Shown piece by piece: positions 33,083-44,038 of a stretch of 64,000 nucleotides of DNA. The DNA is from Lineus longissimus. Lineage: Eukaryota; Nemertea; Pilidiophora; Heteronemertea; Lineidae. The notes beneath the pieces were generated by a model. The model ran no database searches. It saw nothing but the letters and a program-made list of their open reading frames with translations, and was not told the origin of the DNA. Positions within the stretch are counted from its first letter, which is position 1. The number at the start of each line of letters is the position of its first letter. Location: the NCBI RefSeq assembly GCF_910592395.1, contig NC_088320.1, forward strand, positions 13,266,501 through 13,330,500, in the 5' to 3' direction. Both the position numbers and the translations under genes were made by a program.

Positions 33083-35380
33083 CTGTAGTTTCATGAAAAT
33101 AACACCACTTCGGGATATTCAAGGCCCGGCCTCTTCTCTCGAGTCTATTCACCAGAGGTAACCAATGAGTGACTTCGCTGGCCCTTGTGATGGCTCAGCC
33201 GAGCTGTCACGGTTACGCTAGATCACTTATTACCGCAGCCCTATTGATTTCAAGTGTTGTGGGCCTACTGGTCGATGAGTGCGCATGTGGAATGACGTAA
33301 AAGGTAAGGCCACTCGCCGACCCTTTATACAGGTTGTATCATAAAACTGAAGCACCTTTTAGATTGATCCAAACCCCCAAAACAAAAAAAGTCCTTATTA
33401 AAACTCTGAAGAAAAATCTACGAATGCTTGCATCAGTAAAGCAAAGTGAGATTCAGGCAATGATAGTAGTCACGAAATTCCGAAGAAAAACGAGGAGCTC
33501 ATCCTCTGTTTTTCTACAACCCTCTTTTTTTATGTAGACTCCCTAGGCCTACGTGGGAGAAAACAGAATCGAAGTTTCTAGGATTTGTGGTTTTCTTGAG
33601 TAATTCTAGGGCATCTTAGGCCTATAAATGAAGCCCCACTGAGGGTACCCACATTAGAGACAACCTGTGCGACAATGGATGCTGTAGAGCTGCAGAGAAA
33701 ACGACGCCGGTGCTACACCGTGACAGAAAAACTTGCCTACCTGAGAGACCAGAAGGAGGCACTTGTGAACGGTACGGTGCGCAGTATGAGAGAGTTCGCC
33801 GCCCACTATAACATCCCCTGGGAGACGTTTAGAAGGTGGAATCTCGAGGACCTCGAGCAGAAGCAAGAACAGGGGCATGGCCGGAAGAAGACGGTGATGG
33901 AGCCCCGTGATCCGTTATGGCCACAGGTTGAGGACCAGCTTTACCAATGGCTGCAGCAGATGAGAGAGCGTCGCTTCGCAGTCTCCGTTCTCGACATTTA
34001 AGATAAGGCGTTGGTAGTGTGGCAAAGCTGCAGTGGAATGAGTCAGCCCAAGATGTCAGAGAAGGGATTCAGCATTGTCGCCCTCAGCTAGGGGATTTCA
34101 ACGCTTCCATATGCTGGGTGGAGTGCTTGATGAAGAGACGCCACGTGTCCCTACGGAAGAATACAACGACCGTCCCCGCTGATGCTGCTGCAAGGATCCA
34201 GACCTTCTGAGATGCGGTTGCTGGGAGCATCGATCATCTTGATATAAAGATGCGGTTCTTCTTTAATATTGACCAAACATTTGTCCTGTTTGATATGAGA
34301 ACCATGTACACGGCCAACACCACGGGGAGAAGGCCATAGACGTCCGATTATCCAGGTCCAATACCAAGCTGGGATACACCGTCACCCTCTGCATCGCAGC
34401 CTCTGGAGCAAAGTTGCCGGCGCACATCACCTTCCCCAGAACAGGTTTCGTCCGGGTGTTTGCAGTCCTCCAAGACAACCCACCAGCAGATGTAAAGATT
34501 ACCCCATCGGAAACTGGTTGGATGAGGGAGGAAACGGCGCACCACTGGTTAGATGAAGTCCTATCACCCTACGTCACCGACAACGAGACCGACCAGTTCC
34601 TGTTAATCGTCAATCATTATCAGGTCTACCGGACAGAGAACTTCCGGACGAGAGTCCGCGACATGAGAGGCAGCCTGGATTACGTACCTGCTGGTTGCAC
34701 ATCCCTCGTACAACCGTTAGACGTTGCTGGACAATCTAATAATGTGTATCTTTAGGTTTGAAAAAAAATTGAATCGGGATTTGCATCGTTCTTTTTTATT
34801 CCTTCACTGATCACTTCGGACAAGACTGTACATTCAGAGGGATGTTCGGTTTTGTCTCCAGATATGTGACGGACAACTTCTCATTCTTACCAATTTCGCA
34901 CTGCAAAGTATCTTTGAAAGCACGAAGCTGGTAAGGGATGATAAGACCCGAAGAAATGCTCCATTACCTCCCTGAGCAGTGCCTCACTTTGAAAGGGCAG
35001 GTCAGTCCCTAAAACCAGCAGAAGCCAATATGTCGGTTGGACTTTTTTCATGGACACCCTGTACACTATCAGCCATTAGCACTGGGACACCCTTTACACT
35101 ACCAATGACGATTAGTTGAAAATGTTCTGGGACACTCAGTACAATGGCCGAAGGCCCGATCCCATTATCCCATTCATAGGAGACCTACGAATCGGTTTCA
35201 ACAACCCAAACAATAAGGATCGGACTCGAAACTGAAGTATATTGGATATGAGGCCTGGACAACCCTCTCTGGAATCCCAGCCAATGATCGGCCTTCTCAA
35301 CAGCTCTGTACGCCACCCTATGAGTTAGGGGCGGCGACACCGGCTGTTAATGAAGTGGTGTTATTTTCATGAAACTACAG
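33083..35380 (+). mobile_element. pogo/Tigger-like DNA transposon, right arm only
   Basis: 2298 bp bounded by perfect terminal inverted repeats of 29 bp (CTGTAGTTTCATGAAAATAA at the left end) and by a duplicated TA. The empty site is preserved in the left arm as CACATATATATCGAG near 19822-19836, so this insertion post-dates the arm duplication. The internal transposase gene is broken. With perfect ends and a dead gene it was probably mobilised in trans. Confidence 0.9.
33675..34755 (+). pseudogene. pogo-like transposase, broken
   Basis: The ATG at 33675 (ACAATGG) opens 108 codons with a basic helix-turn-helix type N-terminus (KRRRCYTVTEKLAYL, MREFAAHYNIPWETFRRW), ending at 34001. Degraded pieces follow in other frames. 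One piece carries FFFNIDQTFVLFD, the region of the first catalytic Asp. The last, 34414-34755, has GWMREETAHHWLDEV, LLIVNHYQVY and PAGCTSLVQPLDV, the pogo-type DDE/DDD core. The second catalytic position reads Asn in LLIVNHYQ where Asp is usual. Several frameshifts and stops separate the parts. Confidence 0.78.
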
Positions 35381-35481
35381 TATATCGAGAGGCCGAGTAT
35401 CATACTGTAATATACTATACTATTTTGTCTGCTTTGGAGAATGGTGGAATATTGAATACTACTGTACCAGGATGAGATACT

Positions 35482-35685
35482 ATGCGCTCTTGGTTTCTTT
35501 TACAAGTAAATGTCCACATCCTTTTGGGCATCCTGAACCTCAAGCCAACACTCGGCACCAACGATCGAGGGGATGAGGATACGACTGACTCTGGTTTTTC
35601 GAGGACCTTTTGGGCCGCTGGGCGAAAACTACTGGCGCAATTTCTTCAAAGTTTGACCTCAGACCAAAAGTACTTTTGCCTTTAA
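35482..35685 (+). CDS. 67-codon frame of unknown function, right copy
   Basis: Mirror of the left frame at 19527-19730, ATG at 35482, with Cys for Tyr at the penultimate residue. It is now 2.8 kb from the peptide gene because of the pogo-like insertion. No family is recognised. Confidence 0.25.
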   Translation: MRSWFLLQVNVHILLGILNLKPTLGTNDRGDEDTTDSGFSRTFWAAGRKLLAQFLQSLTSDQKYFCL

Positions 35686-36224
35686 GCAACCAGTAATTGG
35701 TCTCTATAGAACCATATTTTGCTTAATCATTCACTCTACATCCGTGCAGTGGCCAATCAGCGCCACCCGTGGGGTCTAACGGTATTAGGCTAGCTCGTTT
35801 GCATACCTTTAACGCGTTCAATTTCTAGCGCCGCGCTTCGGTAAGCACCGGATCTCGGGCCTTGAAGCGCATGCCCAGTATGAATCGAGCCCGAACGCTT
35901 TGGCACCAGGCCCGAGTAACATTATGGTAATGTAGCGTAAAAAGAAATGACCAGACACACTACCGGGTGTGCGTTGCGTTAACTACAAAAACTACTTACT
36001 AATCTTATTGACCAATTTTTTTCACATCTAAATATCAATTTCTTTCAACAGCTATTATATTTTTGCCAGAAAAGTGCAGTCTGATGCAATAAACACATTT
36101 CTTTTATTTCGCAAAGCCGGTGTAATGTTTTTGAGTGTTTCTATTTTTGAGTGTTTCCCCTCATTGTTTGCGAACGCTAAAAGATAGATTGACAAGTTTT
36201 TCTGTGTTTCCCCCTATTGAAAAG

Positions 36225-36347
36225 TCATGGTCTCTCTAGCTGCCTATTGTTTGGAAACACTGACACATGGGAAACAACCACAGATGTTACACCGGCATTT
36301 ACAGGCTCGTTTGGCATACTTTCTCGAAGGTCACGTGCGGCGGCCAT
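36225..36347 (-). CDS. Short frame in CpG-rich patch, right copy, doubtful
   Basis: Mirror of 18865-18987, start codon at 36347. Same reservations. Confidence 0.15.
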   Translation of the reverse strand: MAAARDLRESMPNEPVNAGVTSVVVSHVSVFPNNRQLERP

Positions 36348-36497
36348 TTTATGTCGAAGTAACCCGCTCGCAGGGTCGCTCACTTCGGCCTGGCGCCAGT
36401 ACCAAAACGAACGAGTGATAAACCCTTCATCCTTATTCTGGCCTTTCTATTTCATAGGATTTGAATGGGAATACGAATAAAAATCTTCAAACGCTTG

Positions 36498-37800
36498 TTA
36501 GTTTTGTTCAAAATCATTATCTACCTTATAAAAAAGTGTTATTGTCAACTTGATTGTTTTAAAATTGTTCACTTAGCCAAACAGTTGTGATCCATGGTTT
36601 TTATATGAATAACAAACATCTAGTTGACATTTAAATTTAGACAGATATTTGGATAATCAGAGTATTTTTTTTTGTTGTACTACAACGTTTAGGCCAACTA
36701 TAGACTAATTAGGGGAAGATTTTCTCCTCTAGACTCCCTTGGAACTCCATCGCATCATCCTAATTTGGTCTCCTTATGGTGTGGAACGAGGTCGGTCCAC
36801 TGCGTCCGGTGTGTAAACGCAGCAGGTTCACATAAAAACTCCGTTTAGGCTACTCTTTCCTTTAAATCTTGCCTGATTATAACTTTTATCAAACGTCGAT
36901 AAAAGATCGCAAGGTCTTCATCGGGAAACAAAAAGGCGTGAAGTACAAGGCTTCAAATAGATAGCGCTGACATCAGAATTACTTGAAGGCGATATGCCGT
37001 TACATGACTTAAAGGCGATATGCCGAAACAATCTGATTATAGGGCCCTCCAGTATATACCCGAGGTCACAGACTGAAATTAACGACGGTGAGGGCTAAGC
37101 AGATGTGTATTAGTGGATTTCTATTTAACTGGACCACAAGTAATACGAACGGTGTTCCCCTTTAAGGAAGCAGAAAGAGGACGAGTTTACGGATAACAAA
37201 AACTGAAACATAGACAAGTCACTAGTCAGTTGTGAACTCTCCATTTGTACACAGGTCACGTCGCACCAACAACTTGTAAACCAAATCATCCGCGCATGTT
37301 GACAGTGATTTATAATAGCAGCGGCTAAAAACTCAAAAGGGTTACACACGACTATAATTATGATGATTTTGCAGGTTGTCCGTGACGAATTACTGACATA
37401 ACAGCAGATTTTCGATCAAGATTCTTTCAATTAGCGGTTGTCTTTCTTTCACATTTTCTTGAGTGAGCCTTTGCATTTACACTCCGAGGGCAGTGGACCA
37501 GCCTCAATCCTCACCATCAGAATACCAAATTAGGATTACGCAATGGATTGCCAAGTTATTCTAAAAGAAAATCTTCCCCTAATAAGTCTACAGTTGGCCT
37601 AAACGTTGTAATACAACAAAAGAAATACTCTGATTATCTACCGGTAAATATCTGTCTAAATTTGAATGTCAACTAGAGGTATGTTATTCATATAAAAGCC
37701 ATGGATCACAACTGTTTGGCCAAGTTTGGACAATTTTCAAATAATCAAGTTGGCAAAAACATTTCTCTATACTGTAGATAATGATTTTGAACAAAACTAA
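36498..37800. mobile_element. Fold-back element with long inverted ends, right copy
   Basis: 1303 bp, mirror of 17414-18714, begins TTAGTTTTGTTCAAAATCAT and ends in its complement. Non-coding. Confidence 0.75.
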
Positions 37801-38115
37801 TATCAAAAGTCAAGGACTTAGTGCGCCCCCCTTTAGGTCGGGGAGCACCCCTGAACCCCCCTACAATAGCGTAACGTTTTTACCGAGTACAGTGGAGGGG
37901 AACCCCCCCCCCCATGTTGGGTAAATCCATAGTTCCATCCGACACATTTTTGTTTTCGTAATACATTGTCCTTAGTGAGTGTAAGCCACTACTATATATA
38001 ATTCGGGGGACACCCGCCGCACCCCCCATTTTTGCCTTGCGGCCAGTCAGATTGTTCACCATTCCTTTCCTCAAGTTTTTAAAAGTACACTAGTAAAGTT
38101 ACCCGTGGTATGGCT
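37801..38115. other. G/C-run-rich stretch, no gene
   Basis: Mirror of 17084-17413. The C run at 37905-37914 is shorter overall than its counterpart by about 15 bp. Confidence 0.5.
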
Positions 38116-38747
38116 TAAGCCACAACCACATTAGCAATTTTTTTTCAGCAAGATATGATGACACCAGATGTCGGGTGGAGCTACTTGGAGAACTAAACTT
38201 GCTGTGTCGTCCAGACTAAACATGAATTCTCCACAACACTTCCTAAAGATTCAGTGGGAAAGAGAGTCCAGATCAAAATTACTCGTTTACTGGCCTCTCT
38301 TTAGCAAGGAGGGTGCTAAAGGTTGGGTTACAGCATATTTCACAATTCGAGTGCCTGTTTTATACACCACACCTAAAATGCAAACGCCATAAAAATTTCC
38401 AACTTGTACAAAAATACGCCCCAAATTAATTTACAATATAGACCTAGGTCAAGTTTTTACATTACAACCCACCCAGAATGTAGAAATGCTTGTTTTCCCC
38501 TCAATGCTGTTGAAAACACTGGTTAGAAAGTGGTGCTGCACCATCCACATTACAAATAGTGACCACCTGGAGTGACAACATGTTGCTTGAAAATAGAACA
38601 GGCAGCTCAGACAACAATTCTGGTGGAAATTATCAAATTACTTGAATAAGAAAAGTTGTTGAGTTGACCACACTATTCACAGGTGTGTTCTGAGGTCTGG
38701 ATGGAATTAAAATTCCATTAAAAATTGCTAATCTGGTTGTGGCTTTA
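38116..38747. mobile_element. MITE-like element, right copy
   Basis: Mirror of 16453-17083, with inverted ends TAAGCCACAACCACATTAGC and the complement of TAAAGCCACAACCAGATTAG. Confidence 0.65.
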
Positions 38748-38773
38748 TAGGTCCACTCCTACAAATGACCGGC

Positions 38774-39226
38774 AGTATGGGCGGTTATTTCCGCATTAAA
38801 TGATGTCCTAAAACGCGTCTTTATAACTCGCGACTCGTGTGTGTGTGTAGAGCAACCCGTGCGTACGGAGCAAAACGCGCGTTTCTAACTCGCGACCCCT
38901 ACAAAGAACATAACGCGAATGTATAACTACTGTCGCATAAACGTGCCGTCGGATAAGTGTCGGATAAGTGCTGTCGGATAACTGCTGTCGCATATAAGGT
39001 TCCTCAGCCTCCCGCATCGCGGCGCTCTTGTGTCTTGATGATTATTGTTTTTGCTCTAAGCGACATACGATTTACCAATTGGTAACTGTAATGTAGTAGG
39101 CAATATTATCAACCCGATTATCAAGAGGGACCTGGTCCTGGGTAGGCCTGCCCAACAAATTCACAACGTCTTGCAGCATGCGTGCTGCCCGCTGGAGCAC
39201 ATGTGGATCTTGATTAGTAGCCATTT
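38774..39226. mobile_element. Fold-back element remnant, one inverted end lost
   Basis: One inverted end (38774 to about 39025) and the central segment match 16003-16454 of the left arm. The sequence then jumps at CCATTTTTT/GGCAGG to material equal to about 15470 of the left arm. The second inverted end and its flank, about 520 bp, are missing. Confidence 0.75.
39072..39224 (-). CDS. Small frame inside fold-back element, right copy
   Basis: 50 codons from an ATG at 39224, equal to the left copy but with Leu for Val in DVVN(V/L)L and a final Trp codon where the left has TGA. Possible transposase N-terminus. Confidence 0.28.
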   Translation of the reverse strand: MATNQDPHVLQRAARMLQDVVNLLGRPTQDQVPLDNRVDNIAYYITVTNW

Positions 39227-39379
39227 TTTGGCAGGCAGTTCAGCATGCACACACAGGGATGCGTTTGAACAGTTCAAGAATAGGAAAACCGGGAAAAATG
39301 ATCACTAAAGTGCCTTCGGTACTCCCACTCCCAGAGATTAATTTGTTTTCTCTTTTCCGGTGTTTTAACTGCTGAAACG

Positions 39380-39690
39380 CGTCGTGCCGGCCGGCGCAGT
39401 GTACAGTGTGTCAGCATGCACAGGCCGGCACAGTGTGCAGTGTCAGCAGGCACAGGCCGGCGCAGTGTGCTGTGTAAGCATGCAGCCAGAGGCCGGCACA
39501 GTCATTGACAGTGTGCAGTGCGAGTGACGAACAACAGGCCAGCGCTTCTGTCTATTTAATTCCTCTAAGTTCTGTGTCAGTCTGCTGAACATGTTTCTGC
39601 ACGCAGCATTCTGCACGCAGCATGCACAGGCCGGCGCAATGTTCAGTTGTCAGCATGCACAGGCCGGCACAGTGACGTAGGCCTACGAAC
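39380..39690. repeat. GC-rich degenerate tandem repeats, right copy
   Basis: Mirror of 14985-15300; repeated CAGGCCGGC with CAGCATGCACA. Confidence 0.75.
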
Positions 39691-40225
39691 GACAGGCATG
39701 ACAGCCAGGCCAGCACTTCTGACATTCTGTCATTCTGTGTCAGTCTGTCTGCCGAGCATGTTTCTGCCCGTTTAATTTAAACAACCAGTACCAGGTCATG
39801 GTGCATAATATAGTAATCTCCAATATCTTAACATTTTGTAATCATAACTGTAACAGAAAGGACGGAAAATTACCAAAAACAAGTGCAAAACTCGCCGGAC
39901 AACATTGACATTTTGCAAATTGACTGTTCTTCACTGGTCTGTCACTTTGTTCGCTACTGATGACGTCATCAACACGGAACGGTCAACTTCGGCAATGTCC
40001 GACAATTTCCGTGAGTTTTAGATCAGACAAAATTCCTGAATAAAATCGCTAAAAAGTCCACATTCCCGGCAAATGTTTAGACTGAGAATCGATCATTTTG
40101 TGAACGGAAAGGTAGTGAAAGGTTAGGTGAAGTTTCAAAGAGACAGTGCGCACGGTTGCCGTGATTTCCTTGGAAGTCTATAGATTTAGTAGTGTAGATG
40201 TAGTTCTTATTTGTTTGTTCCAATC
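39691..40225. other. Non-coding stretch before the microprotein frame
   Basis: Mirror of about 14393-14980. It lacks the tandem duplication seen on the left. TGACGTCA at 39959-39966 is a perfect CRE-type octamer about 260 bp upstream of the microprotein ATG, so it is a possible promoter element. Confidence 0.35.
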
Positions 40226-40408
40226 ATGGCAAATTGGTTCAATGATGCTCAAGAGAGACAGGATAGTATTCCTACTCCCTTCACAGACCGTAGTTTGTCG
40301 TTGTACGCTAGGGTACAGAAATTCGTTCAATCATGGAACTCTCACCAATTTGCTCGCGCAATCGGTGTTTGGATTATGATTATGATTTTGCTTATGAAAC
40401 GCTGCTAA
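40226..40408 (+). CDS. Possible tail-anchored microprotein, right copy
   Basis: 60 codons, ATG at 40226 in ATCATGG, TAA at 40406. A hydrophilic body is followed by a 13-residue hydrophobic tail and KRC. AATAAA lies at 40477-40482. It differs from the left copy at residues 16 and 27. No recognised family. Confidence 0.35.
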   Translation: MANWFNDAQERQDSIPTPFTDRSLSLYARVQKFVQSWNSHQFARAIGVWIMIMILLMKRC

Positions 40409-40476
40409 ATACAAATGATTTTTCTAGTTATGTTGGCATTTTATATCGGTGGGGGTTCAAAAATTTTAATTAATTT

Positions 40477-40482
40477 AATAAA
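40477..40482 (+). promoter_or_regulatory. Poly(A) signal after microprotein frame
   Basis: AATAAA in TTTAATAAAAG, 69 bp after the stop; the mirror is in the left arm near 14136-14141. Confidence 0.4.
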
Positions 40483-40817
40483 AGAATAATAAGAGCCTAC
40501 AGCCAACCAACGACAATCAAATATGCGACTCCGAGGAGCTACCTGGTGACAAGTGTGCGAGGTGGTTGGTGACGAGATTTAGTAACTACCCCGCGAAATC
40601 GGCGCAATTTTGAAATCAGAAGTGCTACAAAAAAATATTTCTTGGTATATGGATTGGATTGACCAAATAAGGAAAATATTTCCCCACGTGCATATCGTGC
40701 ACGTGCATATCTATGGTGGTGCAAAACCTGTTGCCTAAACTTTTGTCATGATTAAGATCAGTCCTTAAAACTCAAATCTCCTGCACAGGATATGACTTAA
40801 AGTCTCCACTACTGTAA

Positions 40818-43333
40818 CAAGAGGCCCAAGGGCCTGGCACTCAGCTGAGTAAGCATATACAATTCATAGTTTAGCAGTTTTACTGATACTTTTATATAGA
40901 TTTGGCAAGGACTATATATAGTTACAATAACCATGGATGCTTCAATTTTTCAACTGTGAAAGATGTAAGTGACATCACATGAAGTAATGCAGTGCGAGTG
41001 CGACATTTCCAATAGAGCCAGGATCTATGTCACAGTGACACACATACAGGATTGGTTTTCCTTCTGGTATCAAAATTGATGTCCTCATACTAGTATGTCC
41101 TGAAAAGGTATTTGGACACTTACATGATCATTGTACCGTTGAGCTTGGGTCTGGTGCAATACCAACTTGAAATGGGGGGGGGGGGGCGGGGGTTAGTGGA
41201 TTTAGCAAAGTGTTTGGGATGTGTATGTGAAGAAGTAAGATAAAGAGGTGCTTAAGAAAATTAACTTTATTGTTAAAAGATTGACCTGACCTGCAGGTGA
41301 TTGGAATTTAACAAAGGCTGATTGCAATCATGGAGTAAATTATATAAGAATCACTGATTTGGCAAAGATTATTACATTTACAAGACGTCAAGATGGAAAG
41401 TGATTGTACAGTGTTTGCCAAATCCGGACCTACTTTCCTTCAATGCTGAATACGTCGATGAGAGCTCTCGAACTATCATTCCATGCAAAAAATGGCAAGG
41501 ACAACACCACTAATAACTTCAAATTATTTTCCGGTTATGATAACACAACACGCATCTTCATGATCATGATCTTTCTCAAACTAACTGAATGACCTAATCG
41601 CCTTGGACGCACAACCACATATCAATCCGCCCCGACGATCGACACATCCATCCGATTCGATAACACTCGATACAGTTTGATAAATAAACAAAGTTTTCGT
41701 GCTTTTAGCTGTCAACATCAATGGCTATAATATACTCCTGTAGAATAGTAGAACTAATAGAACTAATTTCCGAAGTTTCCAATAGTTTGAACACAACTCA
41801 GAACATCACCCATCAGCCAAGGAGAATACCGCGGTGACGTCACATCACGTGATCACGACCCATATTACTGATCGTTATGGCCAATCAGATTCAGTCTACT
41901 GACAGCACCAGCACTAAACACATCTCCACGTCTCACTGTCTGGTCTGCTCCTGTACACAAATACACCAATAGACATGAAATATTGCAATACCTTGTATGG
42001 ATTCTTCCTGTGTAAAATAAAATTTACAGAGCAGATTAACTTCCACGAATAAAAGAGACGTTTGGCGTGGCCAAAGTGTGGAAATAATGTCTCCGCTAAA
42101 ATACACTACGAAATACACTAGGCAATTGACTACGCGATACACGGTAGAGATGCAGTTGAGTTTGTTATTGTTTTGACTTAGAAGCCCGCCCATATCATAA
42201 TATATTCATGTATTCATGAAGTATGAACTCATTTCTGTCCCATACAACTCTAAGAACAGTCAATTTCTCCTTAAATCATCACCGAAACCGCGATATCCGC
42301 AGGAAGATTTCGTTCTAGTGTCCGAAAATGCATGATTTTACAGGGGCGCTAACTCGACAAATAGAGGGGATCTATGGGGATCTATGCGAGTTTTAGGTCC
42401 TACAGGTCTCGAACTTGTAAAATCTGTAAACATGCCTCCAAATCCCATTATGATAATGAAGAGATTGCCCCATGTCTGGGAGACTGTTTTGAAACCATCG
42501 CTATTTTGCCCATCAGCTGGACTCAGATCTGCATAAATTACGATAAATAATGAGGTCGTCGCTTCAATTTCGCAAAGGAAGTTGACTCCATTCGAAGGTT
42601 GTTTTGACCAAATTCCGTTGAACTCATCGTTATGAGGGCATTTGAACACATTCTCGTTGATCTTTTCTATAAACGTGTGAAGATTCGTACCAAAATACAT
42701 TTCCGTAAAGGCTTAAATAAGAAAATTTGTCACTTACAAAATCATCGCTCCGGTAGAAATAAAAAGGTCACCGCCATTTTCTTGATGATAGTACTCCAGG
42801 TAACCTCGACCGCGCAGTGGAGGGTCGAGCCGCCTCGTCAATTTACCCCAGACGAGCCGTTCATACAGTGAATGCACTGGCAATACCAGCAGTCCGGTAT
42901 TCCCTGGTTCGAGGTTTTCATGTCAGTTCGCGGCGGGAAATTTAAAGCGGGGTCATCTGGGGTCAAACAACAGTTTTGCTCACTACCGCCAACTGGTGAT
43001 ATAAATCCACACTAATCTATTTTATATCTAAACTTCTGTATCATGAAGACCTTTTCAACTTTATTTCAAGCTTTTATCTGCTCGAATAGAGCGTCAAAAA
43101 ATTGTTTTTTCATTTACGCCTTTTGCCCCCTGGGGAGCTGAATTTGAGTCGAATCGCCCAAATTTTTTTCTGTAAGCAACATTTTCTGCGGTGTTTATAT
43201 ACAAAACCATATTTGAAGTGCCTTGGCTGTACGGTTACACAATGCCCAACATGGCTAGATGGATGGCAGGATGGAAGGACAAACACCAATCAATTAGCTA
43301 TTTGACTAGCTCCGCTGACTTTGTCAGCAGAGC
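40818..43333. mobile_element. Insertion with terminal hairpins, right arm only
   Basis: 2516 bp absent from the left arm, where the site reads CTACTGTAAAAACACTTATG. TAA occurs on both sides (40815-40817 and 43334-43336), a 3-bp duplication (or TA plus chance). One end begins with the hairpin AGGCCCAAGGGCCT, the other closes with AGCTCCGCTGACTTTG and TCAGCAGAGCT, a stem-loop. The ends are not inverted copies of each other. Hairpin-tipped ends recall Helitron-like or other non-TIR repeats of invertebrates; the class is not determined. A 9-12 bp G run is at 41176-41187. Confidence 0.75.
42338..42700 (-). CDS. 120-codon frame in the insertion, unknown
   Basis: ATG at 42700, protein starts MYFGTNLHTFIEKINENVFK and contains hydrophobic segments (TSLFIVIYADL, NLFIIIMGFGGM). 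It is the longest frame in the insertion and is not a shadow of a known gene. It may be captured host sequence carried by the element or a chance frame. No family recognised. Confidence 0.25.
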   Translation of the reverse strand: MYFGTNLHTFIEKINENVFKCPHNDEFNGIWSKQPSNGVNFLCEIEATTSLFIVIYADLSPADGQNSDGFKTVSQTWGNLFIIIMGFGGMFTDFTSSRPVGPKTRIDPHRSPLFVELAPL

Positions 43334-44038
43334 TAAAAACACTTATAACATGAACTTTTAACACTAAAATCAAAGAACATTAACTGAACAGCGCTTCAAT
43401 CCACTATTATGACATGATAAAACACAAAATATCTCATCACTGAGTGTAAACACCACCAATCTTTCTATTCACCAAATAAAGGGAACAAGGTGATCAATCT
43501 TGTCCCAAAGTCCACAGACTATAATGGCTCCTAGTTTCTGCTTGCAAGAGTCAGTTCTTTTAAAGGTGCATGTAGGCTTCACCTGTGAACTTCAGATTAG
43601 CATATACCTGCACAATACACACTCTATACTTGTATGACAAACACTATACTGGAAATCATTTTATTTTCTAGACTTCAGAATTATTCCCAATTTCACCAAT
43701 TTCAGCAACCGTACAGTATTCACGCAAGATTGTCTCAGGAATAAATCATTCCCAAATAAAGACATGCTGACAAAATGAACATAATCTGAAGTCCTTCAAA
43801 ACAAAACTCAAACCAGCATCTAAAATGTCATCTAAACGTCACCAGAAACACTTTAGAAATCAACCACAATGGGGAGAGGTTACCAGTACTTCACCCATAT
43901 GCATATTTCACTATTTTTCTCGATGCACGCCCAAAGTTTCGAACATTACCTCTTGTGGTGCGGTTTTATCGTCGCAAAGTTTCATTAAATATTGTCACAA
44001 ACATTCACCACGTATCCTGACTAGATTTCGTGTATGAA
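43334..44038. other. Non-coding stretch downstream of Gypsy, right copy
   Basis: Mirror of about 13098-13814. No gene or LTR recognised. Confidence 0.5.
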
